Both the position numbers and the translations under genes were made by a program. This document shows, one piece after another, positions 60,329 through 64,000 of a stretch of 64,000 bases of DNA. A model generated the notes under the pieces. It saw only the letters and a program-made list of their open reading frames with translations, searched no databases and was not told where the DNA came from. The DNA lies in contig NZ_CP102096.1 in assembly GCF_024582835.1 (NCBI RefSeq), forward strand, positions 1,364,001 to 1,428,000. The letters are read 5' to 3'. The stretch is from Vibrio japonicus (GTDB lineage: Bacteria > Pseudomonadota > Gammaproteobacteria > Enterobacterales > Vibrionaceae). Every line of letters begins with the position of its first letter. The first letter of the stretch is position 1.

Positions 60329-61714
60329 TTGATCACCGTTGATAAGCAGGACGGCATCACTCTCAAAATCTCTCATGCAATGGCTTCAACGAAGAAAGCG
60401 ACCGTAGACCTTTACTTTTTTGTACCTGGCGAACTGGGACTGACTGCCGATGTGCAAAAAGAAAGTGAGTTTTATTATGAGTCCATTGTCCAAAAACGCG
60501 CTTACTACAGTGATAAAACCCTTCTCCCCCTAGTACACAGCCGCTTAGCGAAACGCGGTCGACTCTCCTCTACTCAATATCGTGTCAGCTTGAGCTTGTT
60601 CGCGTATCAGTACGTAATAGCACTAGATAAGGCAGTTAGCCAGCTAAACAAGCACAATAAAGAATCCGTCACCGTTGATGAAGTGGATGAAGTGATTGAC
60701 CTGGCTTTAGATATTCTAAAGAAACTGCGTCGTGGTATCCCCTACGAAGAAAATTTAAAGCGTTACTACGCGAACATTGATAACTATCTTTCTTGGTATA
60801 CCGGACAAAGGCTAATGTCGCTGGTGGCACATATGCCTCGCGATGGTGAGTACAAGTCAATTAAAGAAAGTTTATTGGCCATTGTTGAGAAGGAAACTGC
60901 CCACAGAAAGCTAAATAACTACAATTCTGAACGAGTACGTGACGACGTCACGCGATTGAGCAACAAAATGCGATTGCTCCGCCGTCTGATAGAACACCCC
61001 GTTGTTCTGAAAGAGAAAACACAATCACTCGGAAGTAACATGAAGCGAGTGGTGAAAGGCAGCGCGACGGGATTTGTGATGGTGTTTGTTACCATTACGG
61101 CTATTTTAGCGCGCGATTACTGGGGCGAAATTACCGTGTCATTCATCGTGTTGATGTCATTTGTCTATGCGCTTCGCGAGATTTTTAAAGACGATTTGCG
61201 TGATGTCATGTGGCGTTGGCTTCGCAAAGGCAGACCCAAGTGGCGTAAGCTCTACCTAGATCCAACCACCCAAAAAGCAGTAGGACAAAAGCTCGAGTGG
61301 CTCGACTACAAACTGCTCGAAAAACTGCCCGACAGAATCAAGCTCATCCGTAAAAAACGCGTTGTACAGAGAGAAGAAACGATTCTCCACTATCGCTCAG
61401 AAGTCGAAATGGCGACATCGAAATTCATGAGTGGTTATGAAGAGACGCGCGAGTCGCTACTGATTAGTATGCGACCACTAATGCGACTTATGGACAAAGG
61501 ATCTAATAAGGTTTACACCTTGAGCAACGGGCAAGTGAGCCGCGAATCGGTTGAAAAGCGGCACCTAATTAACTTAATCGCTAAAGAAGACGCTCACAAC
61601 GGAGAAGTAAAATACTACCGTTGGAAGATTGTCTTAAACAGAAGCAAAATTGTCGCCGTAGAAGAGATTGAAGTGGATGACATCAGCCACCCATTTTCTT
61701 CAGTGACAGAGTAA
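60329..61714 (+). CDS. conserved two-helix membrane protein of unknown function
   Basis: A 461-aa protein. AGGAG lies seven bases before a TTG at 60329, which I prefer over the ATG at 60287 because the latter has no ribosome-binding site. A long soluble N-terminal region (about 1-245) is rich in charged helices. Two adjacent membrane helices (GFVMVFVTITAILA and ITVSFIVLMSFVYAL) are followed by a basic cytoplasmic region (WRWLRKGRPKWRKLYL, KLIRKKRVVQREE) and an acidic end. I recognise no family. It resembles a signalling or scaffold protein anchored by a hairpin of helices. Its 3' end overlaps the convergent DUF4442 gene by 32 bp and a matS site lies within. Confidence 0.72.
   Translation: MITVDKQDGITLKISHAMASTKKATVDLYFFVPGELGLTADVQKESEFYYESIVQKRAYYSDKTLLPLVHSRLAKRGRLSSTQYRVSLSLFAYQYVIALDKAVSQLNKHNKESVTVDEVDEVIDLALDILKKLRRGIPYEENLKRYYANIDNYLSWYTGQRLMSLVAHMPRDGEYKSIKESLLAIVEKETAHRKLNNYNSERVRDDVTRLSNKMRLLRRLIEHPVVLKEKTQSLGSNMKRVVKGSATGFVMVFVTITAILARDYWGEITVSFIVLMSFVYALREIFKDDLRDVMWRWLRKGRPKWRKLYLDPTTQKAVGQKLEWLDYKLLEKLPDRIKLIRKKRVVQREETILHYRSEVEMATSKFMSGYEETRESLLISMRPLMRLMDKGSNKVYTLSNGQVSRESVEKRHLINLIAKEDAHNGEVKYYRWKIVLNRSKIVAVEEIEVDDISHPFSSVTE
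60940..60952. other. matS site (MatP binding)
   Basis: GTGACGACGTCAC fits GTGACRNYGTCAC exactly (R=G, Y=C). It lies inside the 461-aa protein gene, 37.6 kb right of dif. Confidence 0.82.
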
Positions 61715-62162
61715 GCTCAAATTCCGCCATTGGCTCGTCCCCATGTAATGAAGGGCAGATGGCGGTAATTTTAACCGATTGGTTCACTCGCTCTCCTGTC
61801 TCAATCACCTCATCAAGCATGCGATCTATCAGTTCACCATCATTACAAATAAAGTGAACATCTGCCTCTGGACGCTTCAGAAAACGCCCTTCTACCGCTT
61901 TAAAGGCTAACGATATCTTCTCGCCTCGGCTCTGGGCTTTACTCATTGCCATAAACCCACCGGCAACATCAGCCCCAACAGCAAGCACACCAAAATACAT
62001 GCTGTTCAGGTGATTTTTCGTCGTGCGCCTCAGTGGAATTTTCACCTCTACACCTTTGCTATCAAGGTTCAAAATCTTAGGGCGGCATATCCAGATCAGT
62101 GGTACTTTTAAAAAGCCAAACGTCTTCAAGTAGAGATTGGCTTTGGTAATTGGAGAGAACAT
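61683..62162 (-). CDS. DUF4442 hotdog-fold (thioesterase-like) protein
   Basis: A 159-aa soluble protein. RTTKNHLNSMYFGVLAVGAD (about 46-65) matches the hotdog-fold N-x-x-G/Y-x-x-x-F-x-x-A region of DUF4442/PaaI-like thioesterases, with a central helix (DVAGGFMAMSKAQSRGEK) and strands ISLAFKAVEGRFLKRPEADV. Substrate unknown; acyl-CoA or acyl-ACP is plausible. It stands alone on the minus strand and overlaps the convergent membrane-protein gene at the 3' end. Confidence 0.78.
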   Translation of the reverse strand: MFSPITKANLYLKTFGFLKVPLIWICRPKILNLDSKGVEVKIPLRRTTKNHLNSMYFGVLAVGADVAGGFMAMSKAQSRGEKISLAFKAVEGRFLKRPEADVHFICNDGELIDRMLDEVIETGERVNQSVKITAICPSLHGDEPMAEFELTLSLKKMGG

Positions 62163-62274
62163 AAACAGGTCCGATTAGTCATTATTATCAGACCCAGTTC
62201 ATAATGAACACCAATTCATGTCAACATTTTATTAACATCAGCATTCTCAATAGTGATACGGCAACAAATTCCCG

Positions 62275-63159
62275 TTACATTGTCACAACTGCGTCAAGTT
62301 TATGCTCAACGATGTATTCTTGAATCTTCGGGTATTCGATTAAGCGACTGCTTGTGATAACCACAGGTTTATTGACTGACGCGGCCGCCGTTGAGGCCAT
62401 ATCAATCAGCTCAACAATCGTTTCGTTTTGCGGATCATAGAGATACTCTAAGTGCTCATTGAATCGATCGATACCCAAAGTAAACTGCGCTAAATTTTCT
62501 AAGTTAATCACCATGCCATCAAAATAATGCAATAACTTTTCTGCTAACAAAGCGGACGATGGCACATCAGCAGAATAATGCACTTTTAAGCCATTTAGGC
62601 CACGTGGTAAACCTTGCTCGGCTAACAGGTCAATCACTTTTGCCGCGTCAGACATGGTACGAACAAACGGAACCACAATCTGAACGTCGATGCCCTGCTC
62701 TTGCAGCGCCTTAATCACCTTACACTCCAGAATAAACGCCGTTCTAAAGCGCTCTTTGGCGTAACGAGACACACCTCTTACACCCAATGCTGGGTTGACT
62801 TCATGCTCTTCTAAACCGCCACCAATGAGAGAGTTAAACGAATAGCTATCTGCATTGCTCAAGCAGACGCGAATAGCTTGGTGTTCCGGTTTTATCGCAT
62901 TGTGAATCTGTTGTGTCAGGGTCGCAACAAAGTGATCCTCTAGAGAAACCTCTCCCAAAATCGCTCGAATAGAAGATGACTCAACTTCATCCAGTTTTTG
63001 CGAGTCACATTCAATATTTGGATGGTAAAAAATGTGTTCCATAATTAAATCAGACAATGAAACATACAGATGTGTATGGCTGGTCAAACATTCTGTCTCA
63101 GGCAACACATCTCCCAATGCTAAGGCTGGGTGTAAACCGCTTGATGTTTCTATACTCAT
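62275..63159 (-). CDS. orphan PEP-synthase C-terminal-domain protein, probably catalytically inactive
   Basis: A 294-aa protein that aligns only with the C-terminal PEP/pyruvate-binding barrel of PpsA: LIGGGLEEHEVNPALGVRGV corresponds to PpsA NLVGGERYEPHEENPMLGFRG, followed by IQVVPFVRT-like, RGLNGLKV and ALLAEKLLHYFDG blocks. The ATP-grasp and phosphohistidine domains are absent. Key residues differ. PpsA CEIPS becomes ADVPS (about 197-201), SNDMTQ becomes LENLAQ (about 220-225), and the catalytic CGQ near the C-terminus becomes TSSR (about 269-272). GGAGCAGTT before the ATG at 63159 sets the start; the open frame reaches 63225. It is divergent from the DAHP synthase gene. A regulatory or PEP-sensing role is speculative. 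Confidence 0.8.
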   Translation of the reverse strand: MSIETSSGLHPALALGDVLPETECLTSHTHLYVSLSDLIMEHIFYHPNIECDSQKLDEVESSSIRAILGEVSLEDHFVATLTQQIHNAIKPEHQAIRVCLSNADSYSFNSLIGGGLEEHEVNPALGVRGVSRYAKERFRTAFILECKVIKALQEQGIDVQIVVPFVRTMSDAAKVIDLLAEQGLPRGLNGLKVHYSADVPSSALLAEKLLHYFDGMVINLENLAQFTLGIDRFNEHLEYLYDPQNETIVELIDMASTAAASVNKPVVITSSRLIEYPKIQEYIVEHKLDAVVTM

Positions 63160-63263
63160 AACTGCTCCGTGCATAATATTATTCTGCTTTGTACGAAACA
63201 TACCCATTGATATTCTTAGGCACAAGAGCCAATTACATTTTTAGTAAGTAAATATGAATACTT

Positions 63264-63281
63264 TGTCACTTTATGTTTACA
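63264..63281. promoter_or_regulatory. TyrR-box-like sequence upstream of the DAHP synthase gene
   Basis: TGTCAC-TTTATG-TTTACA resembles TGTAAA-N6-TTTACA (right arm perfect, left arm 4 of 6), about 88 bp before the aroH-type start. It is a plausible weak TyrR site. No TrpR operator was seen. Confidence 0.35.
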
Positions 63282-63368
63282 CTGAATGAAGTTTAGCGAT
63301 AAGTGGTTTATTCCTTTGTTTGTTTCCGTTATCTTTATCGCTTCGCAATAAAAAGAACAGGCTGCAGT

Positions 63369-64000
63369 ATGCCACTCAAAACCGATGAATTAAGAACCCA
63401 ACCTTTGGGTCCTATGCCCACCCCGGCAGAGCTTGGAAGCGCTCACCCAATTACGGACGATGTTGCGGAACGCATAGCTGAGTCTCGTCGTCAGATTGAA
63501 AAAATTCTTACTGGTGAAGACGATCGTCTTATCGTCATCGTTGGCCCTTGCTCTGTACACGATACAGACGCGGCGCTTGATTACGCAAATCGTCTTGCCA
63601 AAATCCAAGAGCAATATAAAGACGAATTGTTCGTTGTTATGCGCACCTATTTTGAAAAGCCACGTACGGTTGTAGGTTGGAAAGGCTTAATCACCGACCC
63701 TAACCTTGACGGCTCTTACGCTCTCGAAGCTGGTCTTCACAAAGCGCGCAAACTTTTATTAGATATCAATAAACTTGGCCTTGCGACAGCAACTGAGTTT
63801 TTGGATATGATCACTGGCCAATACATTGCGGATTTAATTTCATGGGGCGCTATCGGCGCGCGTACAACCGAATCCCAAATTCACCGTGAAATGGCGTCTG
63901 CTCTTTCTTGCCCAGTAGGCTTCAAGAACGGCACCAATGGCAATATCAAAATCGCTATCGATGCGATCCGTGCCTCTAAAGCGTCGCACTACTTCTATTC
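63369..64000 (+). CDS. aroH: DAHP synthase, AroH-like (3' end beyond the window)
   Basis: The first 210 codons of 3-deoxy-D-arabino-heptulosonate 7-phosphate synthase, the first step of aromatic amino-acid synthesis. VIVGPCSVHD, VMRTYFEKPRTVVGWKGLI, TATEFLDMITGQYIADLISW and GAIGARTTESQIHREMASAL match the class I AroFGH family. The N-terminus MPLKTDELRTQPLGPMPTPA and the overall match are nearest to E. coli AroH (Trp-sensitive), which also neighbours ppsA/ppsR there. Which amino acid inhibits it cannot be settled without the rest. A weak TyrR-like box lies upstream. Confidence 0.9.
   Translation, partial: MPLKTDELRTQPLGPMPTPAELGSAHPITDDVAERIAESRRQIEKILTGEDDRLIVIVGPCSVHDTDAALDYANRLAKIQEQYKDELFVVMRTYFEKPRTVVGWKGLITDPNLDGSYALEAGLHKARKLLLDINKLGLATATEFLDMITGQYIADLISWGAIGARTTESQIHREMASALSCPVGFKNGTNGNIKIAIDAIRASKASHYFY

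Overview
The window reads as about 64 kb of the replication-terminus region of chromosome I of a Vibrio, probably close to the Harveyi/parahaemolyticus group. The protein sequences are Vibrio-like throughout. The gene order ccoNOQP-HIS / fnr / uspE / ttcA, matP / lonH / fabA / rmf / uup / rlmKL / zapC / pyrD / gdhB / pepN, and prc / proQ / msrC / letAB / rsmF follows known gammaproteobacterial synteny. Two DNA signatures fix the location: a 28-bp dif site at 23371-23398 and four exact matS sites (12343, 35984, 38329, 60940), with the matP gene at 27943-28389.

Layout. 1-231 is the start of a CsgD/LuxR-type regulator reading out of the window, divergent from a chaperone-usher pilus operon (518-6367: two pilin-like subunits, two chaperones, usher, two-domain tip candidate). 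6421-16436 is a long minus-strand block: ttcA, uspE, fnr (with its own FNR box), a TauE/SafE-like membrane protein, and the cbb3 oxidase structural and assembly genes. 16695-19973 (plus) carries a small membrane protein, a FIST-domain (NosP/VpsV-type) sensor and a hybrid kinase (VpsS/NahK type). 20031-23080 is a DUF2955 + HlyD efflux pair with a divergent LysR regulator.

23081-27932 is the dif-proximal accessory zone: nested inverted repeats, dif, a frameshifted gene remnant, an unrecognised 303-aa protein, a probable transposase remnant, a lipoprotein, GFA and GNAT proteins, a TolA-C-like secreted protein and a DUF3634 protein. This is the interval in which related vibrios carry Xer-integrated phage or RTX DNA. 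Within it, 24733-25057 holds only a strong hairpin and what may be an IS end.

From 27943 the window returns to core genome: Ter organisation (matP), LonH-type protease, fabA with FadR/FabR-like operators, rmf, a DUF3466 protein, uup, a glutaredoxin-like protein, rlmKL, zapC, pyrD, NAD-GDH, DUF2835, pepN, a secreted protein, prc, proQ, msrC, a possibly Fur-controlled ABC exporter, letAB, rsmF, an SdsR-like small RNA, cvfB, an unrecognised two-helix membrane protein, a DUF4442 protein, an orphan PpsA C-terminal-domain protein that has lost catalytic residues, and the 5' part of a DAHP synthase gene running off the end.

The most noteworthy items are dif with the matS/matP set, the SdsR-like sRNA in its enterobacterial neighbourhood, the orphan PpsA-like probable pseudoenzyme beside aroH, the FIST/hybrid-kinase pair beside the cbb3 oxidase, and the small accessory zone next to dif. 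I saw no tRNA, rRNA, CRISPR array or intact insertion sequence. All family assignments are by eye; no database search was run.
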